From Gallionellaceae bacterium (GTDB taxonomy: Bacteria > Pseudomonadota > Gammaproteobacteria > Burkholderiales > Gallionellaceae), in NCBI GenBank assembly GCA_030823955.1, contig JAVBYO010000002.1:62001-126000 (forward strand): 64,000 bases of DNA, given 5' to 3'. The number at the start of each line of letters is the position of its first letter. The stretch's first letter is position 1. The notes beneath the pieces are model-generated. The model did no database searches and was not told the DNA's origin. It saw only the letters and a program-made list of their open reading frames with translations. Shown here one piece after another: positions 31,128-41,080 of this stretch. A program made the translations under genes and the position numbers.

Positions 31128-32708
31128 TTAATGTTCCAGCGGCGTATTCCTTGTCTCCGGCAAGAATAACAGACCGACGACAAAGGCCAAACACAACAGC
31201 CCCGCTGGATACCAGATGCCGAGCGACACATCGCCCATGTGTGTGCCGATGAGGGTGACCATGAACGGCGACATGCCGCCGATCCAGCCCGCGCTCAGGT
31301 TGTGCGGCAAAGCGGCGGCGGTGTAGCGCGTGCGCGCGGGGAACAGCTCGGCCAGTACGGCGGTCTGCGGGCCGGTGATGAGCGCGAGCGCCACCACCAG
31401 GATCAGCAGCAGCGCGACGAGGGCGGGAATGTTGGTGTGTTGTGTCTCGGCTTTGTCGGGCCAGCCGGCGGCTTGCAGCGTTTGTTTCAGGGCCGCGATG
31501 TCGAAGCCCGCGACCGGGGGCTGCCCTTGTACCGCGACTTGGGCCGTTGCCCCACCCTGCTCTTGCAGCACATACACCACACCTTGTTTGGTGAGCCATT
31601 CCTGGTTGCGCTCACAATCGTTGCGCGCTTTGACGAAGGGGTTGTAGTGACAACCTTCCCCGGCGAGCCGGACTTCGACGTTGCGGTTGAAGTCGGCCAG
31701 TGCGGGGTTGCCGAAATGCAGCAGACCGTGGAACACGGGCAGAATGGCGAGTGCGCCGAGCAGCAAACCGGCGAGCAACACCGGCCTGCGCCCTACCCTG
31801 TCCGACAGCCAGCCGCAGAACACGGTGAGCGGGAACAGCGCGATGGTGGTGAGCATCACCAGCGTACTGGCGAGTTGCGCATCGATCTTCACCACGCTCT
31901 TGAGGAACACGCTGGTATACACCTGCGACGAGAAGAACAGCAGCGAGCCGCCCGCCGAGATGCAGAAGAACAGCAGCGCCATGCGGCCCAGTGTGCGCCT
32001 GTCCTTCAGGCATTCGCGCAGCGGCGCTTTGGACAAAGTCTCGCTGTTCTGCATCTCAACGAACACGGGAGATTCGATCATGTTCAACCGGCTCTTGAGC
32101 GAGATGAGCAGCAATACGATGGAGAGCAGGAACGGCACGCGCCAGCCCCATTCGCCGAACTCGGCCGGGGTCAGCCAATATTGCAGCAGCACCACTTGCA
32201 GCGTGGAGGCCATGATGCCCAGCGGGCCCATCAGTTGCAGCACGCTGGTGTAGAAGCCGCGCCGGTTGGCGGGCGCATGTTCGGTGAGGTACACCGCCGC
32301 GCCGCCGATCTCGCCACCCACGGCGAAGCCCTGTAACAAGCGCAACAGCAACAGCAGCGCTGGAGCCAGCAGGCCGACCTGTTCATAGGTGGGCAACAGG
32401 CCGACCGCGAAGGTGGTCACACCCATCAGGAAGATGGTGGCGATGAAGACGGGGCGGCGACCGTATTTGTCACCCAGCGAACCGAACACCGCCGCACCCA
32501 GCGGGCGCACCAGCATGCCCACGCCGAACGTGGCCAGGCTGGCCAGTAGCGCGGCGGTCGGGTTGTCCGGCGGGAAGAACAACACGCTGAAATAGACCGC
32601 CAGCGAAGCGAAGGTGAGGAAGTCGTACCACTCCAGGAAGGTGCCGAAACAGGCGGCAAGCACGACCTTGCGTTGGGTGGGGGTGATGGGTGGGGTGGAA
32701 GTGTTCAT
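31128..32708 (-). CDS. MFS transporter, metabolite:H+ symporter (ProP/ShiA-like)
   Basis: [40 protein letters not shown] loop; multiple TM segments. Confidence 0.9.
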   Translation of the reverse strand: MNTSTPPITPTQRKVVLAACFGTFLEWYDFLTFASLAVYFSVLFFPPDNPTAALLASLATFGVGMLVRPLGAAVFGSLGDKYGRRPVFIATIFLMGVTTFAVGLLPTYEQVGLLAPALLLLLRLLQGFAVGGEIGGAAVYLTEHAPANRRGFYTSVLQLMGPLGIMASTLQVVLLQYWLTPAEFGEWGWRVPFLLSIVLLLISLKSRLNMIESPVFVEMQNSETLSKAPLRECLKDRRTLGRMALLFFCISAGGSLLFFSSQVYTSVFLKSVVKIDAQLASTLVMLTTIALFPLTVFCGWLSDRVGRRPVLLAGLLLGALAILPVFHGLLHFGNPALADFNRNVEVRLAGEGCHYNPFVKARNDCERNQEWLTKQGVVYVLQEQGGATAQVAVQGQPPVAGFDIAALKQTLQAAGWPDKAETQHTNIPALVALLLILVVALALITGPQTAVLAELFPARTRYTAAALPHNLSAGWIGGMSPFMVTLIGTHMGDVSLGIWYPAGLLCLAFVVGLLFLPETRNTPLEH

Positions 32709-32789
32709 CGGCGGCATTCTATCAGGCCGGAAGCTGGTCGTTCAGCCGCCTCATTCGGGCGGCGCGAATCCAGTATAATGGCGGCAATT

Positions 32790-34139
32790 ATGGACGAAAC
32801 CACCGCAACACCGCTCTTGTTCTCCTCCCTCGCGCTTGATGCCAAGATCCTGCGCGCCATCGAAGAAACAGGTTATACCCAACCGACGCCGATACAGGCG
32901 CAGGCGATCCCCCATGTCATCGCCGGGAGCGATCTGATGGCGATGGCGCAGACCGGTACCGGCAAGACCGCTGCGTTCACCCTGCCGATGTTGCAGCGTT
33001 TATTGCCACACGCCAGCACCAGCGCCTCCCCTGCCCGCCACCCGATTCGTGCGCTGATCCTTGCGCCGACGCGCGAGCTGGCGATACAGGTGCACGAGAA
33101 CGTGGTCACCTATTCCAAACATGTGCCGCTGCGCACCGCGGTGGTGTACGGCGGTACCGACATCAAGGCGCAGAAACCGATCCTGATGAACGGGGTGGAG
33201 ATCCTGGTTGCCACGCCCGGACGTCTGCTCGACCACGTCGAGAGCCGCAACCTGCAACTCAATCAGGTGCAGGTGCTCATCCTGGACGAGGCGGATCGTA
33301 TGCTGGACATGGGTTTCATGCCCGACCTCAAGCGCATCGTCGCGCTGCTGCCCAAGCAGCGGCAGACACTGCTGTTCTCGGCCACCTTTTCCGACGAGAT
33401 CAAGAAGCTGGCGCAGGAATTTCTGGTGAATCCGGTCACCGTCGAGACCGCACGGCGTAATGCGGCGGGCGAGAACATCAAACAATCGGTGTGTATGGTC
33501 GGGCATCAGGACAAGTTCCATGCGCTGGTCGAGCTGATCCGCACGCGCAACGTCAAACAGGTGCTGGTGTTCACCCGCACCAAGCTGAGTGCGGCACATG
33601 TCGCCAAACAACTGGAGCGAGCCGGTATCCCCGCTGATGCCATCCACGGCGACAAGACGCAGCGCGAGCGTATCGAAGCACTGGATGCGTTCAAGGCCGG
33701 CACCATCCAGGCACTCACCGCGACCGATGTGGCCGCGCGCGGTCTGGACATCGACCAGTTGCCGCTGGTCATCAACTACGAGTTACCCACCCACGCTGAA
33801 GATTATGTACACCGTATCGGTCGGACCGGCCGTGCGGGCGCTTCCGGCGAAGCGGTGTCGCTGGTGGACGGTGAAGAAGAACGCCGTCTGGTGGAGATCG
33901 AGAAGTTGCTTAACCGTACTTTTCCGCGCGAGGCGCTGGTCGTGCCGAGCGGATACCAGAAACCGCTCAAACCCGCGCCGGTACGCGGCCATCACCGCGC
34001 TGCCCCGGTGGAGGATTGGTTCTCCAAACCTTATGAACCGGCCGTTGTCGCGCAGTCTGCACCCGCACCCGCTGCTGTCGCTCCCGCGACGAACAAACCG
34101 CAACGGCAGGTCGCGGCGCTGTTCAAAGCCAAGAGCTGA
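32790..34139 (+). CDS. DEAD-box RNA helicase (RhlE-like)
   Basis: [42 protein letters not shown]; alternative ATG at 32778. Confidence 0.95.
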   Translation: MDETTATPLLFSSLALDAKILRAIEETGYTQPTPIQAQAIPHVIAGSDLMAMAQTGTGKTAAFTLPMLQRLLPHASTSASPARHPIRALILAPTRELAIQVHENVVTYSKHVPLRTAVVYGGTDIKAQKPILMNGVEILVATPGRLLDHVESRNLQLNQVQVLILDEADRMLDMGFMPDLKRIVALLPKQRQTLLFSATFSDEIKKLAQEFLVNPVTVETARRNAAGENIKQSVCMVGHQDKFHALVELIRTRNVKQVLVFTRTKLSAAHVAKQLERAGIPADAIHGDKTQRERIEALDAFKAGTIQALTATDVAARGLDIDQLPLVINYELPTHAEDYVHRIGRTGRAGASGEAVSLVDGEEERRLVEIEKLLNRTFPREALVVPSGYQKPLKPAPVRGHHRAAPVEDWFSKPYEPAVVAQSAPAPAAVAPATNKPQRQVAALFKAKS

Positions 34140-34145
34140 TCCGGC

Positions 34146-35099
34146 TCAAGCCCCGAAAGAATCCGGCATCGCGCTGCGTGAAAAACCGCTGCGCGAGAAC
34201 TCGCGGTCGGTCGCCGCATAGTTCGACAGCACCGATTGTGTCGACAAGCTGAAGCCGCGGTACATGTCGAGATCGAGGTCGGACATACGGATAGCGTGTG
34301 CGGCTTCGCCGAAGTCATGGATGAACTCATCCCAGTTGGCATAACGGTCGGCAGCGTCTTTCTGCAGGGCGCGTTCGATCACCGCGACCAGACTTGCGGG
34401 CAGCTCTTTGCGGTAGGTGTCGATGGGGATGATGGGCAGGTTGAGGATGGCGATACGTGCCTCGAAATTGTCTTCCGCCTCGAAGGTGTTCTTGCCGGTG
34501 AGCAGACGGTATAACACCGCACCTAGGGCGTAGATGTCGGCGCGCTGGTCCAGCGGCTGGCCTTCGAGTTGTTCCGGCGACATATAGGCCAGACTGCCCG
34601 CCACTACCGAACCCAGCTCGTTGCTGGGCACGGCGCAGCCGAAATCGGTGAGTTTGGCCGTGCCGTTCGGCGACAGGATGATGTTGGCCGGTTTCACATC
34701 GCGGTGTACCACGCCCAGCGCTGCGGCGTAACGCAGGGCGCTGGCGATCTGTTCGACCACGGATAATACGGTGTTGATCGGCAACAGGGTGTCGGCGTGT
34801 TCGTGCCGGTCGAGCGAGGTGCCGAGGGCATATTCCATCACCAGATAGGCGCCGCTCTTCTCGTTCAGGTCGGCTTCCAGCACGTGCACGATGTTCTTGT
34901 GCCGCATCTTCTGCCCCAATTCCACTTCGGTGACGAACATCTTCTTGTGCCAGTCGGACTGGGACACGTTGCGGAACTGTTTGAGCGCGACGGTGGAGAA
35001 CGCATCGTCCCGCATCGCCAGATAGACATCGGAGGTGGCACCCGCGCCTATGGGGCGGAGGACGGAATATTTACCGATGCGTACGGGTGTGGAGGACAT
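34146..35099 (-). CDS. Ser/Thr protein kinase
   Basis: LRPIGAGATSDVYLAMRDD, VVHRDVKPANIIL, LTDFGCA, AYMSPEQL. Confidence 0.93.
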   Translation of the reverse strand: MSSTPVRIGKYSVLRPIGAGATSDVYLAMRDDAFSTVALKQFRNVSQSDWHKKMFVTEVELGQKMRHKNIVHVLEADLNEKSGAYLVMEYALGTSLDRHEHADTLLPINTVLSVVEQIASALRYAAALGVVHRDVKPANIILSPNGTAKLTDFGCAVPSNELGSVVAGSLAYMSPEQLEGQPLDQRADIYALGAVLYRLLTGKNTFEAEDNFEARIAILNLPIIPIDTYRKELPASLVAVIERALQKDAADRYANWDEFIHDFGEAAHAIRMSDLDLDMYRGFSLSTQSVLSNYAATDREFSRSGFSRSAMPDSFGA

Positions 35100-35215
35100 T
35101 CACTGGTCTGGGTATGGGCAACGTTGCCGCCTATAGACTGCGGCGCGGGCATTTGGTTTCCTGCCACAAGGATGGGTTTGCAGCAACGGGCGGGTCGTTA
35201 CGACCGGCATCAGGG

Positions 35216-35809
35216 TCAGTTGGCGAGCAGGAGTTCGACTGCGGCGATGTCGGCGTGGGTCTCCGGATGGCGGGCGCCGCTGTGGCGCGTGTTCTCCGGC
35301 AGCACGATGATGTGTATCAGTGTGCCGGACTCGCCGGTCAGGGTATAGCTGGGCACACGTTCTTCGTGACCACCCACGCGCACGTTCCATTCCCCGTCTT
35401 CGAACTCGAACTCGTGTTTGAGCAGGAACAACAACACCGCTTTGGCATCGTCGCTGAACAGCATGAGGTTGATGTCGGAGTTTGCCCCCGCCGCTCCGCT
35501 CAACACCGAGCCGGTCAGATAGGGATGGAACGGTGCCAGCATACGCATGGCGGCGAGCGCTTCTTCGCGCAGTTGATACAGGATGTCGGGGTGGCTGTGC
35601 GGTTGATAGAGTGCGCGGTAGCTGCTCAGGGCCTCGTCCACTTCCTGATTGCTGGGCAGGTGTTGTGTGTCTGCCGCGCCGAGTTGTTTGGCGGCCTTGC
35701 GTTTGGCGAAGGCGAAATCGGTGATGCCGTCTTCCGCGATCAGCTTGGCGGTGAGGTGCGCAAGCTGTTCGCGCATCAGGTCGCGGCGTTGTGGATGGGG
35801 TTTGCTCAT
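35216..35809 (-). CDS. Hypothetical protein, possibly nucleotidyltransferase-like
   Basis: YLTGSVLSGAAGANSDINLMLFSDD resembles the GSxxxG...SDIDL nucleotidyltransferase motif; otherwise unassigned. Confidence 0.55.
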   Translation of the reverse strand: MSKPHPQRRDLMREQLAHLTAKLIAEDGITDFAFAKRKAAKQLGAADTQHLPSNQEVDEALSSYRALYQPHSHPDILYQLREEALAAMRMLAPFHPYLTGSVLSGAAGANSDINLMLFSDDAKAVLLFLLKHEFEFEDGEWNVRVGGHEERVPSYTLTGESGTLIHIIVLPENTRHSGARHPETHADIAAVELLLAN

Positions 35810-38106
35810 CAGAAAAGCTGATCCTTCACCGAATCCAGGCGTTCGCTGGAACCGCTACCCGCTTCCGGTGGTAGGTTCTCCTGGTAGAAATAATCCACCC
35901 TGGCGCCGTCCGGGTCGCGCAGGCCGTTATCGTTGATACGTGCGGTGACCATGTTGTCCGGCATGGTATAGATCGCTTCCGGAGTGTCTTTCAGTACCTT
36001 GGCCATATAGTCCATCCAGATCGGCAGTGCCGCCCCGCCGCCAGTCTCCTTGTCGCCCAAGCTGCGCGGAGTGTCGAAACCGATCCAAGAGATACCCACC
36101 ACGGTCGGCTGGAAGCCGCAGAACCAGGCATCCATGGCATCGCTGGTGGTGCCGGTCTTGCCAGCGAGGTCTTGCCGACCCAGCGACATGGCGCGGGTGG
36201 CGGTGCCGAAGCGCACCACGTCCTGCATCATGCTGACCATGGAGAACGCGTTGCGCACATCGATGACCTGCTCCGCCCCGCTACCGGCGACCACCGAAGC
36301 GGATTGGCTGATCACCTTGCCTTGGGCGTTTTCGATGTGGCGGATGAAATACGGCATGATGCGATAACCGCCGTTGGCGAAGACCGAGTATCCGGTCAGC
36401 ATCTGCATCGGTGTGACCGCACCGGCACCCAGTGCCATGGTCAGATAAGGTGGATGGCGGTCTTTGTCGAAGCCGAATTTGGTGACATAGTCCTGCGCAT
36501 ATTCGGGGCCGATGGCCTGCAGAATACGAATGGAAACGAGGTTTTTCGATCTGGTCAGGCCCTGGCGCATACGCATCGGTCCGTCGAATTCATCGTCGAA
36601 GTTCTTCGGTTGCCAGGGCTGGCTACCGGTCTGGGCGGCGTCGAACACCAGCGGCGCATCGTTGATGATGGATGCGGGTGTGAAGCCTTTCTCCAGCGCG
36701 GCGGAATAGATGAACGGTTTGAAGCTGGAGCCGGGCTGGCGCCAGGCTTGGGTCACGTGGTTGAACTGGTTGCGGTTGAAGTCGAAACCGCCGACCAGCG
36801 CATAGATCTGGCCGTTCTGCGGGCTGGCGGAGACGAAGGCCGCTTCCACTTGAGGCAACTGCACGATCTGCCAGAAGTCTTTTGCGTTCTTTTGCACACG
36901 GATCAGCGAGCCGATGCGGATGCGCTGGTTGAGCGAGAGTTTGTCCCCCAGCGAATGCTGGGCGAAGCGCAATCCGTCACCGCTGATCTCCGCGACTTGG
37001 CCGCCTTTACAATAGGCCCGGATCATTTTCTGGTTCACCGCCACCACGACCGCCGGGATCAGGTCATCGCTGTCCACCACGTCCTGTAGCGCGTCTTCCA
37101 TGAATTCTTCGCTATGGTCCTTGCGCAGGTCGATGAAACCTTCCGGCCCCCGGTAACTGTGGCGGCTGTCATATTCCAGCACGCCGCTGCGCACAGCGGC
37201 ATAAGCCGCCGCTTGGTCCTGCTGGCGGATGGTGGTGTAGACCTTGTAACCTTCAGTGTAGGCGTCTTCCTGAAAACGGTCATACATGACCTGACGCACC
37301 ATCTCGGCCAGATAGTCGGCTTTGACGGCGAACTCCTGATTGCCGTGTTTGGCGACGAAAGGCTCGGTCTGAGCGGCTTCAAGCTGGGTCGAAGTGATGA
37401 AGCCAAGCTCATGCATGCGCCGCAACACATACATCTGGCGCAGTTTGGCGCGCTTGGGATTGACCACGGGATTGTAGGCGGACGGTGCTTTGGGCAAGCC
37501 GGCCAGCATGGCGATCTCGGCGATAGTGAGCTGCTCCAGCGGCTTGCCATAATAGGCCTGCGCCGCAGCGGCAAAGCCGTAGGCACGCTGCCCCAGATAG
37601 ATCTGGTTGATGTAGAGCTGCAGAATCTCGTCTTTGCTCAGGTTGTGCTCGATCTTGAAAGCCAGCAGCACTTCATTGAATTTGCGCGACCAGGCCTTTT
37701 CCGAGGAGAGGAAGAAATTGCGCGCGACCTGCATGGTGATGGTGGATGAGCCCTGGCGCTTGCTGCCGGAGATGATGTTGGTGAGTGCCGCGCGCACCAC
37801 GCCGAGATAGTCCACCCCGCCGTGTTCATAAAAGCGGTCATCTTCCGCAGCCAAGATGGCCTTCTTCATCAGGTCAGGCACTTGGTCGATCTTGAGCAGT
37901 TCGCGCCGCTCTTCGCCGAACTCACCGATCAGGAAGCCTTCCGCGCTGTAGACACGCAGGGGCACTTTTGGGCGATAATCGGTCAAAGACTCTAGTGAAG
38001 GCAGGGTGGGGTAGGTCATCACCGCTGCAAAAATGATCAGCAACAGGGGTAACAAGGGCAGAACCAAGACCGCGAGCGCAGGAAAGAACCACCAACGAGA
38101 AATCAT
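35809..38106 (-). CDS. mrcA: Penicillin-binding protein 1A
   Basis: AILAAEDDRFYEHGGVDYLGVVRAA glycosyltransferase; QPGSSFKPFIYSAAL, KTGTTSDAMDAWFCGF transpeptidase. Confidence 0.96.
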   Translation of the reverse strand: MISRWWFFPALAVLVLPLLPLLLIIFAAVMTYPTLPSLESLTDYRPKVPLRVYSAEGFLIGEFGEERRELLKIDQVPDLMKKAILAAEDDRFYEHGGVDYLGVVRAALTNIISGSKRQGSSTITMQVARNFFLSSEKAWSRKFNEVLLAFKIEHNLSKDEILQLYINQIYLGQRAYGFAAAAQAYYGKPLEQLTIAEIAMLAGLPKAPSAYNPVVNPKRAKLRQMYVLRRMHELGFITSTQLEAAQTEPFVAKHGNQEFAVKADYLAEMVRQVMYDRFQEDAYTEGYKVYTTIRQQDQAAAYAAVRSGVLEYDSRHSYRGPEGFIDLRKDHSEEFMEDALQDVVDSDDLIPAVVVAVNQKMIRAYCKGGQVAEISGDGLRFAQHSLGDKLSLNQRIRIGSLIRVQKNAKDFWQIVQLPQVEAAFVSASPQNGQIYALVGGFDFNRNQFNHVTQAWRQPGSSFKPFIYSAALEKGFTPASIINDAPLVFDAAQTGSQPWQPKNFDDEFDGPMRMRQGLTRSKNLVSIRILQAIGPEYAQDYVTKFGFDKDRHPPYLTMALGAGAVTPMQMLTGYSVFANGGYRIMPYFIRHIENAQGKVISQSASVVAGSGAEQVIDVRNAFSMVSMMQDVVRFGTATRAMSLGRQDLAGKTGTTSDAMDAWFCGFQPTVVGISWIGFDTPRSLGDKETGGGAALPIWMDYMAKVLKDTPEAIYTMPDNMVTARINDNGLRDPDGARVDYFYQENLPPEAGSGSSERLDSVKDQLF

Positions 38107-38242
38107 GACAGGTAAGATTAATGAGGTGGATTGATTATATCGGCTCCGCCCCGACAAAATAAGCCCATAGAAAAAACTTTACACAGTTGGGAGTTATTGC
38201 TAGGATTTAAACCACTTTGTACGGAAACGCTCTAACCAGCCT

Positions 38243-39343
38243 ATGATTAAAGGAAATTTTGATATTCAGCTAGATTTCTTGACGACTTCTACGCCACCCC
38301 TGATCGGGGTGGATATCAGCTCGTCGTCAGTAAAGATGGTGGAATTGAGCGAAGCTCCGAAAAAAGCGGGTTATATCGTGGAGCGTTACACCATAGAGGC
38401 CTTGCCGCCGGATGCGGTGAGCGACGGCAACATCAATAATCTGGATGCGGTTTCGGATACGTTGCAACGCGCCTGGAAGCGCATGGGGTCGCGCATCAAG
38501 AATGTCAGTCTGGCCTTGCCCGCGGCGGCGGTGATCAGCAAAAAAATCCTGCTGCCCAGCAATCTGCGCGAGGATGAGCTGGAGATGCAGGTCGAGGCGG
38601 AAGCCAACCAGTACATCCCGTTTGCCTTGGATGAAGTCAATCTGGATTTTCAGATCATCGGCCCCGCGCCCACTGACCCGGAAGAGGTCGAAGTGTTGCT
38701 GGCGGCATCGCGCAAGGCGAACGTGGAAGATCGCGTGGCGGCGGCGCAGGCAGCCGGCCTGAAAGCCATCGTCGTCGATGTGGAGCCGTATGCCGCCGAG
38801 GCCGCCTTCGAGCAGGTGCGCAGCCAGTTGCCGGGCGGGGCCGCCGACCAGTGTGTTGCGCTGGTGGATGTCGGCGCCACGGTGATGAACGTGAACGTGT
38901 TGCGCAACGGCCAGTCGGTCTATATGCGCGATCAGCAGATCGGCGGAGTGCAGTTGACCCAGATGATCCAGAACGCTTTTGGTATGTCTGCCGAAGAAGC
39001 CGAACGCGCCAAACGCGACGGTGGTTTGCCGGATAACTACGAAAGTGACGTGTTGGCCCCTTTCTTGGAGAACGTGGCTACCGAAGTGACGCGGGCGCTC
39101 CAGTTCTTCTTCACCTCTACCCAATACAACGAAGTCGATTATGTCGTGCTGGCCGGTGGCTGTGCGGCGTTGTCCGGTTTGGATGATGCGGTCGCCACGC
39201 GCACTCAGGTGAGCACCTTGGTGGCCAACCCGTTCGCGCAGATGACGCTGTCGAGCCGAGTCAAACCCCGGCAATTACAAATGGATGCCCCCGCGCTGAT
39301 GATAGCCTGCGGCCTGGCGATGCGGAGGTTCGACCCATCATGA
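38243..39343 (+). CDS. pilM: Type IV pilus assembly protein PilM
   Basis: LIGVDISSSSVKMVELSE; pilMNOPQ synteny. Confidence 0.96.
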   Translation: MIKGNFDIQLDFLTTSTPPLIGVDISSSSVKMVELSEAPKKAGYIVERYTIEALPPDAVSDGNINNLDAVSDTLQRAWKRMGSRIKNVSLALPAAAVISKKILLPSNLREDELEMQVEAEANQYIPFALDEVNLDFQIIGPAPTDPEEVEVLLAASRKANVEDRVAAAQAAGLKAIVVDVEPYAAEAAFEQVRSQLPGGAADQCVALVDVGATVMNVNVLRNGQSVYMRDQQIGGVQLTQMIQNAFGMSAEEAERAKRDGGLPDNYESDVLAPFLENVATEVTRALQFFFTSTQYNEVDYVVLAGGCAALSGLDDAVATRTQVSTLVANPFAQMTLSSRVKPRQLQMDAPALMIACGLAMRRFDPS

Positions 39344-39927
39344 TACGTGTCAATCTACTCCCCCACCGCGCCGAAAAGCGCCGTGCGCGGCAGGTACAGT
39401 TCACCGTCTTCAGCGGCATCTCGCTGGCGCTGGGTGTATTGGTGGTGGGCTTTGTGCATATGCTGATCAGTTCGCAGATATCCTATCAGGAGCGCCGCAA
39501 CGAATATCTGAAACAAGAGATCGTGGTGCTGGACAAACAGATCGCCGAGATCAAAAAATTGCGCGAACAGACCCAGTCGCTGCTGGCGCGCAAGACGGTG
39601 GTCGAGGATCTGCAAAGCACCCGTTCGAGTGTGGTGCATCTGCTGGACCAGATGTTGCGTATTTTGCCGGACGGAGTGTATCTGCGCAGCCTTAAACAAA
39701 GCGGTAACAAGATCAGCCTGGTCGGTCACGCACAGTCGAATGCGCGCGTCTCGACACTGATGCGTTCGATCGAAGACTCGCCGTGGCTGGATTCCCCGAC
39801 GCTGGTGGAGATCCATGCGTCCACGGCTGCCGGGGCGCGGTTGAGTGAATTCTCACTGAACTTTAACTTGACCAAGCAGGAAGCGGCGGCAAGTGCGCCG
39901 GCCAAACCTGCCGGCACGAAAGGTTAA
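39340..39927 (+). CDS. pilN: Type IV pilus assembly protein PilN
   Basis: MIRVNLLPHRAEKRRARQVQF. Confidence 0.96.
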   Translation: MIRVNLLPHRAEKRRARQVQFTVFSGISLALGVLVVGFVHMLISSQISYQERRNEYLKQEIVVLDKQIAEIKKLREQTQSLLARKTVVEDLQSTRSSVVHLLDQMLRILPDGVYLRSLKQSGNKISLVGHAQSNARVSTLMRSIEDSPWLDSPTLVEIHASTAAGARLSEFSLNFNLTKQEAAASAPAKPAGTKG

Positions 39928-39935
39928 AGCAAGCC

Positions 39936-40571
39936 ATGAAGAATCTGTTGGAAGAAATAAAAAGTGTCGATCCCAAGCTGCCGGGCAGCTGGCCGTTGCC
40001 GATCAAGATCGGGGCGTTCTTGGCGATGTTCGTCGGCGTGGTGGTGATTGGCGCGCTGGTCGACTGGCAGGGACAATGGGAGAGCCTGACGGTCATCGAG
40101 CAGGAAGAGGAGCAATTGAAGAACACCTTCCTAGCCAAGAAGAAAGAGGCGATCAATCTCGACATCATCAAGAAACAACTGATCGAGACGCAACAGTCGT
40201 TCGGCGCGTTGCTCAAGCAGCTGCCGAACAAGTCCGAAATGGATGCGCTGTTGACCGACATCAACCAGGCCGGTTTGGGTCGCGGTCTGCAATTTGACTT
40301 GTTCCGCCCCGGTGGAGAAGTCGCCACCGGAGTGTTCACCGAGCAGCCGATCTCGATCCGGGTGACGGGTAGTTACGACGATCTGGGACGTTTCAGCAGC
40401 GATATCTCGCAATTGCCGCGTATCGTCACGCTGAACGATATCAGCATCGGCCCCACTGCCGGCGGAGTGCTGAGCATGGATGCGACCGCGAAGACCTACC
40501 GTTATCTGGATGAAGAAGAGTTGGCGGCGCAGAAGAAGAGCGCGGCAAAACCTGCGGGAGCCAAAAAATGA
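39936..40571 (+). CDS. pilO: Type IV pilus assembly protein PilO
   Basis: Position; EEEQLKNTFLAKKKEAINLDIIKKQL; ISIRVTGSYDDLGRFSSDISQLPRIVTLNDI. Confidence 0.95.
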   Translation: MKNLLEEIKSVDPKLPGSWPLPIKIGAFLAMFVGVVVIGALVDWQGQWESLTVIEQEEEQLKNTFLAKKKEAINLDIIKKQLIETQQSFGALLKQLPNKSEMDALLTDINQAGLGRGLQFDLFRPGGEVATGVFTEQPISIRVTGSYDDLGRFSSDISQLPRIVTLNDISIGPTAGGVLSMDATAKTYRYLDEEELAAQKKSAAKPAGAKK

Positions 40572-41080
40572 GGGCGACCTACCTGATGATGTTCGCGGCT
40601 CTGTTGCTCGCGGGGTGCGGCGGTGAAGAATTCCAGGATCTGCGCGACTTTGTGAAAAATGCGGGTGCCGACATGCGCGGCAAAGTGGAACCACCTCCGG
40701 AGATCAAGCCGTACGAACCTTTCAGTTACGACAATAACACGGGCATACAAGACCCGTTCAAGCCGCGCAAGGTGGATCTGAAGAGTTCGGGTCATGCGGG
40801 CATCAACCAGCCCGATCTTGAGCGTCCGAAAGAAGAGCTGGAAGAATATCCGCTGGAAAGTCTGCACATGGTCGGTTATCTGCAACAGGCAAGAGTGGGT
40901 TATGCGGTCATCCGCTCTACGGATGGCAAACTGCATCGTGTCAAAGCGGGCAATTATGTGGGGCTCAACTTTGGGCAGATCCTTTCGGTATCCGATACCG
41001 AAATGAAGATAAAAGAAATGGTGCAGGACAGTGCTGGCGATTGGTCAGAGCGCGAAAGCAGTCTGCAGTTGGTTGAGTGA
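40568..41080 (+). CDS. pilP: Type IV pilus assembly lipoprotein PilP
   Basis: Lipobox LLLAGCGG; DPFKPRK; LHMVGYLQQARVGYAVIRSTDGKLHRVKAGNYVG. Confidence 0.95.
   Translation: MRATYLMMFAALLLAGCGGEEFQDLRDFVKNAGADMRGKVEPPPEIKPYEPFSYDNNTGIQDPFKPRKVDLKSSGHAGINQPDLERPKEELEEYPLESLHMVGYLQQARVGYAVIRSTDGKLHRVKAGNYVGLNFGQILSVSDTEMKIKEMVQDSAGDWSERESSLQLVE

Noticed and set aside
31027-31599. N-terminal extension of the pyrC ORF ([16 protein letters not shown]...)
   Set aside because: Overlaps the 3' end of the MFS gene in another frame; the PyrC family start is [18 protein letters not shown] at 31026.
38327-39274. 315-aa ORF antisense to pilM
   Set aside because: Shadow ORF with low-complexity His/Arg/Gln composition.
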